A stretch of DNA of 64,000 nucleotides from positions 1,178,001-1,242,000 of the forward strand of contig NZ_CP033073.1 in NCBI RefSeq assembly GCF_003675325.1. Reading direction: 5' to 3'. The position numbers were made by a program, and so were the translations under genes. Source of the stretch: Streptomyces dangxiongensis. Its GTDB lineage: Bacteria > Actinomycetota > Actinomycetes > Streptomycetales > Streptomycetaceae. Numbering within the stretch: position 1 is the first letter of the stretch; the number at the start of each line of letters is the position of its first letter. Under the pieces are notes generated by a model, which made no database searches, was not told the origin of the DNA, and was given only the letters and a program-made list of their open reading frames with translations. Below, one piece after another: positions 8,173-16,450 of the stretch.

Positions 8173-9211
8173 AGTCGGCGTAGATGTCCTTGATCTGGTT
8201 CGTCTTGAGGTCGAGGTGTTCGATGATCGTGTAGCGGCCGGGCCTGGTCTCCGGGGCGAACTCCACCACGCGGACGAACTCGTCCACCGTGAAGCCGATC
8301 TCCTCCGGCAGCACCGGAAGCCCGTGCCGGCGCAGCACCCCGGCCATGTACGCCGCCTCCTCGTGCGCGCCGCGCAGGTACATCGCGAAGGCGGCGCCGA
8401 GACCGCACTGCTCACCGTGGGCGGCTGCCCGCTTGGGATGGAGCAGGTCGAAGGCGTGGTTGATCTCGTGGCAGGCGCCGGAGGACGGGCGGGAGTCGCC
8501 CGACACCGACATGGCGATGCCGGTGAGGACCAGCGCCTCGGCCAGTACCTGGAGGAAGCCGTCGTCGCCGACCCCGCCCGGGTGCCTGAGCACCGCCTCG
8601 CCGGCCTGGCGGGCCATGGCGGCGGCCAGGCCGTCGATCTTCTCGCCGTTGACGCGGTGGGACAGCTCCCAGTCCGCGACCGCGGAGATGTTGGAGATGG
8701 CGTCGCCGATGCCGGAGCGCACGAACCGTACGGGCGCCTCACGGATCACGTTCAGGTCGATGACGACCGCGATCGGGTTCGGCACGCCGTACGAGCCGCG
8801 GCCGGCGTCGTTGTCGAGGGTGGCCACCGGCGAGCACAGCCCGTCGTGGGCGAGGTTGGTGGCGACGGCGACCAGCGGCAGGCCGACGCGGGCCGCCGCG
8901 AACTTGGCGCAGTCGATGATCTTCCCGCCGCCGAGGCCGACGACCGCGTCGTAGTGGCCGGCCTTTATGTCACCCGCCAGCCGGACCGCGTCGTCGATGG
9001 TGCCGCCGTCGACCTCGTACCAGGTGGCGCCGGGCAGCGAGGGGGCGATCCGGTCGCGCAGCCGGGCGCCCGATCCGCCGCTGACGGCGATGGCGAGCCG
9101 GCCCGACTGCGAGATGCGCTCGTCGGCGAGGACACCGGCCAGGTCGTCGAGGGCACCCGGGCGGATGTCCACGACGACCGGCGAGGGAATGAGCCGGGTC
9201 AGTACTGGCAC
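8150..9211 (-). CDS. sn-glycerol-1-phosphate dehydrogenase-like metalloenzyme (DHQ synthase/Fe-ADH fold)
   Basis: NAD(P)-dependent dehydrogenase of the iron-ADH/dehydroquinate synthase fold, 353 aa. GGGKIID (94-100) binds the nucleotide. The AHDGLCSPVA segment (121-130) closely matches the HDGxxSP substrate loop of archaeal glycerol-1-phosphate dehydrogenases. Metal ligands are D170, H248 (CHEINH) and H265 (HGEQCG); the 78-residue spacing of the first two fits the archaeal enzyme as I recall it. It would reduce dihydroxyacetone phosphate, or another keto-polyol phosphate, to feed the CTP transferase next door. GTG 9211 has GGGAG a few bases upstream and overlaps the upstream gene by 13 bases. 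An AraM-like or inosose-type substrate cannot be excluded. Confidence 0.82.
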   Translation of the reverse strand: MPVLTRLIPSPVVVDIRPGALDDLAGVLADERISQSGRLAIAVSGGSGARLRDRIAPSLPGATWYEVDGGTIDDAVRLAGDIKAGHYDAVVGLGGGKIIDCAKFAAARVGLPLVAVATNLAHDGLCSPVATLDNDAGRGSYGVPNPIAVVIDLNVIREAPVRFVRSGIGDAISNISAVADWELSHRVNGEKIDGLAAAMARQAGEAVLRHPGGVGDDGFLQVLAEALVLTGIAMSVSGDSRPSSGACHEINHAFDLLHPKRAAAHGEQCGLGAAFAMYLRGAHEEAAYMAGVLRRHGLPVLPEEIGFTVDEFVRVVEFAPETRPGRYTIIEHLDLKTNQIKDIYADYVKAIGS

Positions 9212-9951
9212 GCGATCTCCCGTCCCCGGGCGAGGTCGTCGTGGTTGTCGATCTCCACCCACGGCACATCGCCGATCGGCGCGACGTCGATCCTGAAGCC
9301 GCGGTTCACCAGCTCCTGGTACCCGTGCTCGTAGAACTGCTGCGGGTCGCTCTCCCAGACGGCCTTCAGCGCGTCCGCCAGCTCGGGGGCGGCGTCGCCC
9401 TCGATCAGGGTGACACCGATGTACTCGCCGGTCGCCTCGGCCGGGTCCATCAGCTTGGTGATCTTACGGACGCCCTTGGCGGGGTCGACGACGACCTTCA
9501 TCTCCTCGTCGGCGAGGGACTTGACGGTGTCCAGCGCGAGGATGATCCGCCTGCCCTCGCCACGGGCGGCGAGCAGCGTCCTCTCGACGGAGACCGGGTG
9601 CACCGTGTCGCCGTTGGCGAGGATGACACCGTCCTTCAGGGCGTCACGACCGCACCACAGCGAGTAGGCGTTGTTCCACTCCTCGGCCTTGTCGTTGTCG
9701 ATGAGCGTGAGCTTCAGGCCGTACTTCTGCTCCAGGGCCGCCTTGCGCTCGTACACGGCCTCCTTGCGGTAGCCGACGATGATCGCGACCTCGGTCAGCC
9801 CGATCTCGGCGAAGTTGCCGAGGGTCAGGTCCAGGACCGTGGGTTCGCCCTCTATGCCCGCGGGGCCCACCGGCACCAGAGCCTTGGGAAGGCTGTCGGT
9901 GTAGGGGCGCAGACGCCGTCCGGCGCCGGCCGCCAGCACGAGGCCGATCAT
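9199..9951 (-). CDS. LicC-like sugar/alcohol-phosphate nucleotidyltransferase (probable CTP transferase)
   Basis: NTP-transferase fold protein, 250 aa. The N-terminal glycine loop LAAGAGRRLRPYT (6-18) and LPKALVPV are classical. The NNAYSLW segment is the form seen in LicC-type phosphocholine and inositol-phosphate cytidylyltransferases rather than in GlmU or RmlA. It probably makes a CDP-alcohol (CDP-glycerol, CDP-inositol or CDP-polyol) for the two CDP-alcohol transferases flanking it. The ATG at 9951 overlaps the previous stop as ATGA. The base specificity (CTP versus others) is inferred from context. Confidence 0.85.
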   Translation of the reverse strand: MIGLVLAAGAGRRLRPYTDSLPKALVPVGPAGIEGEPTVLDLTLGNFAEIGLTEVAIIVGYRKEAVYERKAALEQKYGLKLTLIDNDKAEEWNNAYSLWCGRDALKDGVILANGDTVHPVSVERTLLAARGEGRRIILALDTVKSLADEEMKVVVDPAKGVRKITKLMDPAEATGEYIGVTLIEGDAAPELADALKAVWESDPQQFYEHGYQELVNRGFRIDVAPIGDVPWVEIDNHDDLARGREIACQY

Positions 9952-11795
9952 GCGGGTTCTCCTTCATCGTGTACGGCGGGCGCGCCGCCCTTGTGGGCGG
10001 ACACCCAGAAGCGGATGCTCTCGACGAGCACCAGCAGGGCGACGGCCACGGCGAGGACCGTGAGCGCGGCCTTGAACTGCGAGGCGGTGAGCACCGCGGC
10101 CAGGACGGTGACGAGCAGCGTCCGCCCCTCCTGCCCCCCGACGGCACGCACCAGCCAGGCCGGGGGCGCTCCGGCGTCGCCGCGGATGCGGTACACCGTG
10201 TCGTAGTGATGGTAGGCGACGGCGGCCACCAGGCCGAAGGCCGCGGGAAGCGCCCCGTTCACCCCCGCTTTGCCGGCCAGGGCGAGCACGGTGCCGTACT
10301 CGGCGGCCCGGAAGAAGGGCGGCACCAGCCAGTCGAGGGCGCCCTTGAGGGGGCGGGCGACGGCGAGGGCGGAGGTCAGGACGTACACGAGGGCCCCGGC
10401 GACCGGTACGACGCCGCCGAAGCCGGTCAGCGCCGAGCAGGCCACGACCGCTGCACCGCCGAGCAGGGCGACGGCGGGCACGGCGAGACCGGGCAGGCCC
10501 CGCCCGGCCACGCGCCCGACCGCCTCGGCGAGCGGGCCGGAGTCGGTGAGGTCGGCGAGCGCCTGCGCCGCCCGGTCGGTGCGCCGGGCCCGCCGGGTCA
10601 CCGAGCGCAGCACGCGGCCGGCCGTGGTGTAGGTGGCCGCGAAGGCGCAGCCGACGAGCAGGACGTAGAAGGTGATCCGCGGCGTCGTCACGGCCGTGAG
10701 GACGGCGATCATCGCCCAGCGCTCGCCGATCGGCAGCACGATCATGCGGCGCAGCCAGACCGTCCAGCCGACACTGTCGAGCTTGTCGGAGAGCGCGGCG
10801 GTGGGGCTGGTGTTGGCGGTGGCGTCGTGGTTGGCCTCGTTGAAGGAGAAGTCGACCACGTGCCGGCAGGTCTGGAGGATCATCGCGCCGAGGGCGAGGG
10901 CCCACACGTCGTCACCGCCGCGGGCCGCGCCGAGCGCGAGGCCGGCGTAGTAGGCGTACTCCTTGGCCCGGTCGAAGGTGGCGTCGAGCCAGGCGCCGAG
11001 CGTGGAGTACTTCAGGGCGTAGCGGGCGAGCTGGCCGTCGGTGCAGTCGAGCACGAAGGACGCGATGAGCAGCACGCCGGCCGCGACGAAGCCGCCGCGG
11101 GTGCCGGTGGCCGCGCAGCCGGCCGCGATCAGGGCCGTGAGCAGCGAGGCGGTGGTGACCTGGTTCGGGGTCAGCCCCCGGCGGGCGCACCAGCGGGCGA
11201 GGTAGCGCGAGTAGGGGCTGATGAAGAACGTGGTGAAGAAGCCGTCGCGGGCCTTGACGGCCGACTTCAGGCGTACGGCCTCGTCGTCCACGGCGGCTAC
11301 GGCCTGCCGGGCCTCGTTGCGGGCCTGCGGGTCGGCGGGCACGGTGGCGACCAGGCTGCCCAGCTCGGGCCGGTGCACCGCGCCGCCCTCGGCGTCGAGG
11401 GCGGTGACGACGTGGTCGGCGAGGCTGTCCGGGGCGAGCGCGGGGGCGCCGCCCGGGGCGAGCGGCGCCGGCTCGCCGGCCGTACCGGTGCCCGCGGAGG
11501 TCTCGCGGGCCACGGCCCGGGTGAGCGCCTGCCGGGCGGCCGGCTGGGCGGTGACGGCTCCGGGGACGGCGGCGAGCGGGAAGCGCGGGTCGGTCAGGCC
11601 GAGGCGCAGGGCGTGCGGGTGGCCGACGAAGCGGGAGTCGACCAGGGCCACGCGCCGGTCGGCGGGCACCGCGGCCAGCAGGGCCTCCGCCTCGGCGGCG
11701 TCGGCGGCCACACGCACGTCGAAGCCGAGGGACCGCAGATCGTTCTCGAGTGACGATCCGGGCACCGGCTGACCGGTGACGATGGCGGTCGACAA
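9948..11795 (-). CDS. Large CDP-alcohol phosphatidyltransferase with extra N- and C-terminal domains (DUF5941-like)
   Basis: First gene of the exporter operon, 615 aa. Residues 1-150 form a soluble domain that looks like a degenerate nucleotidyltransferase or Rossmann fold without the glycine-rich loop. Residues 170-215 (KSAVKARDGFF, then LTPNQVT) resemble the entry segment of bifunctional inositol-phosphate cytidylyl/CDP-transferases. The catalytic motif is complete: D250, D253, D271 and D275. A membrane-rich C-terminal domain of about 250 residues follows. The TTG at 11795 is preferred because GGGAG lies 9 bases upstream; no ATG or GTG in this frame fits. The product likely sits in the plasma membrane and transfers a phospho-alcohol to a lipid or polyol acceptor. 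Confidence 0.83.
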   Translation of the reverse strand: MSTAIVTGQPVPGSSLENDLRSLGFDVRVAADAAEAEALLAAVPADRRVALVDSRFVGHPHALRLGLTDPRFPLAAVPGAVTAQPAARQALTRAVARETSAGTGTAGEPAPLAPGGAPALAPDSLADHVVTALDAEGGAVHRPELGSLVATVPADPQARNEARQAVAAVDDEAVRLKSAVKARDGFFTTFFISPYSRYLARWCARRGLTPNQVTTASLLTALIAAGCAATGTRGGFVAAGVLLIASFVLDCTDGQLARYALKYSTLGAWLDATFDRAKEYAYYAGLALGAARGGDDVWALALGAMILQTCRHVVDFSFNEANHDATANTSPTAALSDKLDSVGWTVWLRRMIVLPIGERWAMIAVLTAVTTPRITFYVLLVGCAFAATYTTAGRVLRSVTRRARRTDRAAQALADLTDSGPLAEAVGRVAGRGLPGLAVPAVALLGGAAVVACSALTGFGGVVPVAGALVYVLTSALAVARPLKGALDWLVPPFFRAAEYGTVLALAGKAGVNGALPAAFGLVAAVAYHHYDTVYRIRGDAGAPPAWLVRAVGGQEGRTLLVTVLAAVLTASQFKAALTVLAVAVALLVLVESIRFWVSAHKGGAPAVHDEGEPA

Positions 11796-11912
11796 CCGAA
11801 CTCACTCCCTGGGTGCCGGCGCGCGGGCGCCGGTCTTCTGCGTGGTGGGGCGCCCTGCCTGCGGCACCCGGGCGGCATGTCGGCAGAGGCTATCGGATGG
11901 GCCGGAGGCCGT

Positions 11913-11934
11913 GTTCACCGGCCGTTCACGGCCC
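11913..11934 (+). promoter_or_regulatory. PHO-box-like direct repeat between exporter operon and galE
   Basis: Two adjacent 11-base units, GTTCACCGGCC and GTTCACGGCCC, match the conserved GTTCA core and 11-base periodicity of Streptomyces PhoP boxes; the less conserved downstream positions match only in part. The site lies about 118 bases upstream of the TTG start of the leftward operon and 127 bases upstream of galE. PhoP control of cell-wall phosphopolymer genes would make sense biologically, but two partial units are weak evidence. Confidence 0.35.
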
Positions 11935-12060
11935 GGCCCACGGGGGCTGCCCCGGCCTTTGCCGCGATCATCATCGGGGATCCGGGGCCCGGCCCACAAA
12001 CCCGTGGGCGCAGACCCGGGCATCCGGGACACCGGGCGGCTCGGCATAGGGTGGGCGACC

Positions 12061-13032
12061 ATGACGTGGCTGATCACCGGCGGAGCCGGATACATCGGGG
12101 CGCACGTGGCACGGGCCATGACAGGCGCCGGGGAGAGCGTCGTGGCGCTGGACGACCTGTCGGCCGCCGTGCCCGCGCGGCTCCCGGCCGAGGTCCCGCT
12201 CGTCCGGGGCTCGACGCTGGACGGGGCACTGCTGAAGCGGGTCCTCACCGAGTACGGCGTGACGGGCGTCGTGCACCTCGCGGCTCGCAAGCAGGTCGCG
12301 GAGTCGGTGGCGCAGCCCACCCGCTACTACCGGGAGAACGTGGGCGGGCTGGCCACACTGCTGGACGCGGTCGCCGAGGCGGGCGTCGGCCGGCTGCTGT
12401 TCTCCTCGTCGGCGGCGGTGTACGGCAACCCGGACGTGGACCTGATCACCGAGGACACCCCGTGCGCCCCGGTGAACCCGTACGGCGAGACCAAGCTGGC
12501 CGGGGAGTGGCTGGTGCGGGCGGCGGGGCGGGCGCACGGCATCTCCACCGTGTGCCTGCGTTATTTCAACGTGGCGGGCGCGGCGGCGCCGGAACTCGCG
12601 GACACGGGGGTGTTCAACATCGTGCCGATGGTCCTCGACCGGCTCACCCGGGACGAGGCCCCGCGGATCTTCGGCGACGACTATCCGACGCCGGACGGCA
12701 CCTGCGTGCGGGACTACATCCATGTCGCCGATCTCGCGGAGGCCCACCTCGCGGCGGCGCGGCGGCTGGCCGACGGCGACGCCGCCGGTGACCTGACGCT
12801 GAACATCGGCCGGGGTGAGGGCGTCTCGGTGCGCGAGCTGATCACGGTCATAGGGGAGGTCACCGGGGACCGCAGGGCGCCCGTGGTGGAGGGCCGCCGC
12901 CCCGGTGACGCGCCCCGCGCGGTGGCCTCGGCCGAGCGGGCCGCCGAGGCCCTGGGGTGGCGGGCCCGGCGCGGGGTGCGGGAGATGGCCGAGTCTGCCT
13001 GGCAGGGCTGGCGCCTGCACCACGGCGGGTGA
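12061..13032 (+). CDS. NAD-dependent epimerase, UDP-glucose 4-epimerase (GalE)-like
   Basis: Extended short-chain dehydrogenase, 323 aa. It has the Rossmann GGAGYIG (7-13), FSSSAAVYG, and the catalytic YGETK (Y141, K145), plus the GalE-like LRYFNVAGA and CVRDYIHVADLA stretches. It would interconvert UDP-glucose and UDP-galactose, or related UDP-hexoses. It diverges from the glycan/teichoic-like operon and probably supplies a sugar for its glycosyltransferase. ATG 12061 is preceded by a GGTGGG six bases upstream. A strong hairpin follows the gene. The exact epimer pair is not certain. Confidence 0.87.
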   Translation: MTWLITGGAGYIGAHVARAMTGAGESVVALDDLSAAVPARLPAEVPLVRGSTLDGALLKRVLTEYGVTGVVHLAARKQVAESVAQPTRYYRENVGGLATLLDAVAEAGVGRLLFSSSAAVYGNPDVDLITEDTPCAPVNPYGETKLAGEWLVRAAGRAHGISTVCLRYFNVAGAAAPELADTGVFNIVPMVLDRLTRDEAPRIFGDDYPTPDGTCVRDYIHVADLAEAHLAAARRLADGDAAGDLTLNIGRGEGVSVRELITVIGEVTGDRRAPVVEGRRPGDAPRAVASAERAAEALGWRARRGVREMAESAWQGWRLHHGG

Positions 13033-13069
13033 ACCGGCACGGCACGCGGGGCGACGGGGCCGCAGCGCT

Positions 13070-13098
13070 CTGACCTGCGGAACGTTTCCGCAGGTCAG
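13070..13098 (+). terminator. 13-bp hairpin after the galE-like gene
   Basis: Perfect 13-base arms at 13070-13082 and 13086-13098 with a 3-base loop, 38 bases beyond the epimerase stop. It separates it from the cation exporter. Confidence 0.7.
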
Positions 13099-13190
13099 GG
13101 CACATGACAACGGTGTTCAGTGCCGCGTTGCCCGATACCCCCGCCCCGTAGTTGACTGGCCTCCCGGCAGGCACACGGAAGGCGGTAGTC

Positions 13191-14132
13191 ATGGGGGCAG
13201 GGCACGACCACGGGCACGGGCACTCCCACGTGCCGGCCACGGGTACGGCCACGGCCGCGTACCGGGGCCGGCTGCGGATCGCGCTGGGCATCACGCTCAC
13301 GGTCATGCTGGTCGAGATCGCCGGCGGCCTGCTCGCGGACTCGCTCGCGCTGATCGCGGACGCGGCGCACATGGCGACCGACGCCGTGGGGCTCGGAATG
13401 GCACTGCTCGCCGTCCACTTCGCGGGCCGCCCGCCGAGCACCAACCGCACCTTCGGCCTCGCCCGCGCGGAGATCCTGGCCGCGCTGGCCAACTGCCTGC
13501 TGCTGCTCGGGGTCGGCGGATACGTCGTGTACGAGGCGGTGCAGCGGTTCGTCGAGCCGGCGGACACCCGGGCCGGGCTGATGATCGTGTTCGGTCTGGT
13601 CGGCCTGGTCGCGAACTCGGTCTCACTGGTGCTGCTGATGCGCGGGCAGAAGGAGAGCCTGAACGTGCGCGGCGCCTTCCTGGAGGTGGCGGCGGACGCC
13701 CTCGGCTCGGTGGCGGTGCTGATCTCGGCGACCGTGATCCTCACCACCGGCTGGCAGCCCGCCGACCCGGTCGCCTCGTTGGTGATCGGGCTGATGATCG
13801 TGCCGCGGACCGTCAGGCTGCTGCGCGAGACGCTCGACGTCCTGCTGGAGGCGGCGCCGAAGGACGTCGACATGGCGGAGGTCCGGGCGCACATCCTGGC
13901 GCTGGACGGCGTGGAGGACGTCCACGACCTGCACGCCTGGACGATCACCTCGGGCATGCCGGTGCTGTCGGCGCACGTGGTGGTCAGCTCGGAGGTGCTG
14001 AACGCCATCGGCAACGAGAAGATGCTGCACGAACTCCAGGGCTGCCTGGGCGACCACTTCGACGTGGAGCACTGCACCTTCCAGCTTGAGCCGGGCGGGC
14101 ACGCGGAGCACGAAGCGCGGCTGTGCCACTGA
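13191..14132 (+). CDS. Cation diffusion facilitator (CzcD/ZitB-type) metal exporter
   Basis: Zinc/cobalt-type proton antiporter of the plasma membrane, 313 aa. A histidine-rich N-terminus (HDHGHGHSH) precedes six hydrophobic segments. The TM2 metal site reads D57, H60, D64 (ADAAHMATD) and TM5 carries EVAADALGS. The C-terminal cytosolic ferredoxin-like domain (about 215-300) includes VHDLHAWTITSG, typical of CDF proteins. ATG 13191 has GGAAGG upstream. Metal specificity cannot be told from sequence. It is probably transcribed alone, between the hairpin and idi. Confidence 0.92.
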   Translation: MGAGHDHGHGHSHVPATGTATAAYRGRLRIALGITLTVMLVEIAGGLLADSLALIADAAHMATDAVGLGMALLAVHFAGRPPSTNRTFGLARAEILAALANCLLLLGVGGYVVYEAVQRFVEPADTRAGLMIVFGLVGLVANSVSLVLLMRGQKESLNVRGAFLEVAADALGSVAVLISATVILTTGWQPADPVASLVIGLMIVPRTVRLLRETLDVLLEAAPKDVDMAEVRAHILALDGVEDVHDLHAWTITSGMPVLSAHVVVSSEVLNAIGNEKMLHELQGCLGDHFDVEHCTFQLEPGGHAEHEARLCH

Positions 14133-14315
14133 CCGTCCGCACGGCCGTTCGAGGCGCCGCGGGCGGTTCCCGGTGGCGGCCGGTGGGCACGATGACCCAC
14201 CGGGTCCGGCTCCGGGTGCCGCGCCGTGCGCGGGGACGTCCCGTGCCGGGAAGTGCCGGGAGTGCCGGATTCGTACGGCAGACTTGGGGTGCGAAGACCG
14301 AGGCGAAGGATGGGT

Positions 14316-14909
14316 ATGCCGATCACACCTGCCACCGCGACGCACAGCTCGTCGGAGGGCACCGAAGAGGCGATTCTGCTGGAACTGGTCGACGAGAAGG
14401 GCGTGACGACCGGTACGGCGGAGAAGCTCGCCGCCCATCAGCCGCCGGGACAGTTGCACCGTGCGTTCTCGGTGTTCCTCTTCGACGAGCGGGGCCGGCT
14501 GCTGTTGCAGCAGCGGGCGCTCGGCAAGTACCACTCCCCCGGTGTGTGGTCCAACACCTGCTGCGGTCACCCGTACCCCGGTGAGGCGCCGTTCGCGGCG
14601 GCCTCTCGGCGCACGTACGAGGAGCTGGGCGTGTCGCCGTCACTGCTCGCGGAGGCCGGCACGGTCCGGTACAACCACCCGGACCCCGCCTCGGGCCTGG
14701 TGGAGCAGGAGTACAACCACCTGTTCGTCGGCCTGGTGCAGGCCGCGCTCGGGCCGGACCCGGAGGAGGTCGCCTCGACGGCCTTCGTGACGGCCGCCGA
14801 ACTGGCCGAGCGGCACGCCCAGGACCCCTTCTCGGCCTGGTTCATGACCGTGCTGGACGCGGCCCGTCCGGCGATCAGGGAGCTGACGGGCCCGTCCGCG
14901 GGCTGGTAG
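14316..14909 (+). CDS. idi: Isopentenyl-diphosphate delta-isomerase, type I
   Basis: Nudix-fold metalloenzyme that interconverts IPP and DMAPP, 197 aa. The active-site cysteine is in NTCCGHP and the catalytic glutamate in VEQEYNHLF; RRTYEELG is the Nudix helix. The start could be ATG 14310 or ATG 14316; GAAGGA lies 6-7 bases before 14316, which I chose. It supplies DMAPP for the prenyltransferases of the hopanoid cluster on the same chromosomal arm, although it is a separate transcription unit. Confidence 0.93.
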   Translation: MPITPATATHSSSEGTEEAILLELVDEKGVTTGTAEKLAAHQPPGQLHRAFSVFLFDERGRLLLQQRALGKYHSPGVWSNTCCGHPYPGEAPFAAASRRTYEELGVSPSLLAEAGTVRYNHPDPASGLVEQEYNHLFVGLVQAALGPDPEEVASTAFVTAAELAERHAQDPFSAWFMTVLDAARPAIRELTGPSAGW

Positions 14910-14928
14910 GGATCCTCAGGAGAGGTGC

Positions 14929-15456
14929 TCAGGAGAAGTCGGGCTTGAGCGGCAGGGCGGCCCAGATCACCTTGCCGCCGCTCGCGGTGTGCTCGACGTC
15001 CACCACCCCGCCCGCCTCCCGGGCCACCTCACGGACCAGGAGCAGGCCCCGGCCGCCGGTCCGGCCGTGGTCGGCCTCCAGGGCGGTCGGCCGGTAGGGG
15101 TGGTTGTCCTCGACGGACACCCGTACCCACTCGGCTCCGACGGCGACCTCGACGGCCAGCACCGGCGACAGCAGCGCCGCGTGCCGGACCGCGTTGGTGA
15201 CCAGCTCGGAGACGATCAGCAGCAGCCCGTGCACCAGGTCGTCGGGGACCGGTACGCCCTGGCGCAGCAGCAGGTCCCGTACCGCGTGCCGGGCCTGCGG
15301 GACCGAGGCGTCCACCGCGGCCGCGGTGAACCGCCAGACGCCTTCGTACGGCAGTGGATCGGGCGGCCGGTCGCCGCCCCCCGCTGGGCGCCGGCCGTCC
15401 GCGCGCCCGTGGATGTCCATCGTCAGGTCGCCACCCTCGCACTCGATTGTCACCAC
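14929..15456 (-). CDS. ATP-binding protein, HATPase_c (RsbW/anti-sigma factor-like)
   Basis: Single GHKL ATPase domain of the anti-sigma/serine kinase type very common in Streptomyces, 175 aa. The N-box is LIVSELVTNAVRHA, followed by the G1 DNHPYRP region and G2 GGRGLLLV. There is no kinase, PP2C or HTH partner domain and no sigma factor next to it. The start is uncertain: GTG 15456 keeps the longest frame, while ATG 15420 would give 163 aa. It points toward idi and stops 20 bases from its end. Confidence 0.85.
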   Translation of the reverse strand: MVTIECEGGDLTMDIHGRADGRRPAGGGDRPPDPLPYEGVWRFTAAAVDASVPQARHAVRDLLLRQGVPVPDDLVHGLLLIVSELVTNAVRHAALLSPVLAVEVAVGAEWVRVSVEDNHPYRPTALEADHGRTGGRGLLLVREVAREAGGVVDVEHTASGGKVIWAALPLKPDFS

Positions 15457-15694
15457 GCGTCGAGTGTTGGTAACAATCCGCTTCGGTCCGGACGCCTGAA
15501 CGCAAGTCAGCGGGTATCGAACGGTTTCTGACCGAGTGCGTATGACGAGGTCGCGGGCAGGACCGTTTCTGGCGCCCGGGCGGCGGTTCGCGAACTAGTC
15601 CGACGATACGGCGCCCACCGCGGCCACGCCGCCCCGTCTCCGAGTCGCTGCGCCGCGTGCCGAGCGGAACGACCCCTTGGGTACGATCCGCCGC

Positions 15695-16450
15695 ATGGAG
15701 CCCCAACTGTCCCACCGGCTCACCGACTCCGTCGCCACGGTGGTGATCCGTCATCCCGCCAAGCGCAACGCCATGACGGCGGAGATGTGGCGGGCCCTGC
15801 CGCCGCTGCTGGACGCGCTGGCGCGTGACCCGGGCGTGCGGGCGCTGGTGCTGACCGGCGAGGGCGGCACCTTCTGCGCGGGCGCCGACATCTCCACGCT
15901 GCGGGGTTCGCCGACCCTGGCGCCGGGCCTCGCGGTGGCGGCCGAGGAGGCCCTGGCCGCGTTCCCGAAGCCGACCGTCGCCGCGGTGCGCGGGCACTGT
16001 GTGGGCGGCGGGGCGCAGCTCGCGGCGGCCTGCGACCTGCGGCTGGCGGAGGACGGCGCGCTGTTCGGGGTGACACCGGCGAAGCTCGGCATCGTCTACC
16101 CGGCCTCCTCGACCCGCCGGCTGGTGGCCCTGGTCGGCCCGGCCACGGCCAAGTATCTGCTGTTCACGGCCGAACTGATCGACGCCGGGCGGGCCCTGCG
16201 GACCGGTCTCGTGGACGAGGTGCTGCCGGAGGGCGGACTGGAGGACCGGGTCGCTGAGTTGGCCCGGGTCCTGGTGTCCCGTTCGCTGCTGACGCAGGCC
16301 GCCGCCAAGGAGTTCGCGAACGGCCGCACGGACCGGGACGCCCACTGGGCCGGGCAGGCGCGGGGCAGCGGCGACACCGCGGAGGGGGTCGCCGCGTTCC
16401 TGGAGCGCAGGCAGCCGCGCTTCACCTGGAGCGTGTCTACGTCAGGATGA
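15695..16450 (+). CDS. Enoyl-CoA hydratase/isomerase family protein
   Basis: Crotonase-fold protein, 251 aa. The oxyanion-hole segments GEGGTFCAGADIS and GHCVGGGAQLA are intact. In the region that normally carries the catalytic glutamate (PEIKLG) it has TPAKLGIVYP, so the second acid is missing and a classical hydratase reaction is doubtful. An isomerase or thioesterase-like role is possible. TACGAT sits 7 bases before the ATG, which would suit a leaderless transcript. Its last 14 bases overlap the end of the convergent DJ-1 gene. Confidence 0.87.
   Translation: MEPQLSHRLTDSVATVVIRHPAKRNAMTAEMWRALPPLLDALARDPGVRALVLTGEGGTFCAGADISTLRGSPTLAPGLAVAAEEALAAFPKPTVAAVRGHCVGGGAQLAAACDLRLAEDGALFGVTPAKLGIVYPASSTRRLVALVGPATAKYLLFTAELIDAGRALRTGLVDEVLPEGGLEDRVAELARVLVSRSLLTQAAAKEFANGRTDRDAHWAGQARGSGDTAEGVAAFLERRQPRFTWSVSTSG

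Noticed and set aside
9948..11795. Reading the large CDP-alcohol protein as PgsA or CdsA of housekeeping phospholipid synthesis
   Set aside because: Its size, extra domains and operon with an exporter and a glycosyltransferase differ from the compact housekeeping enzymes.
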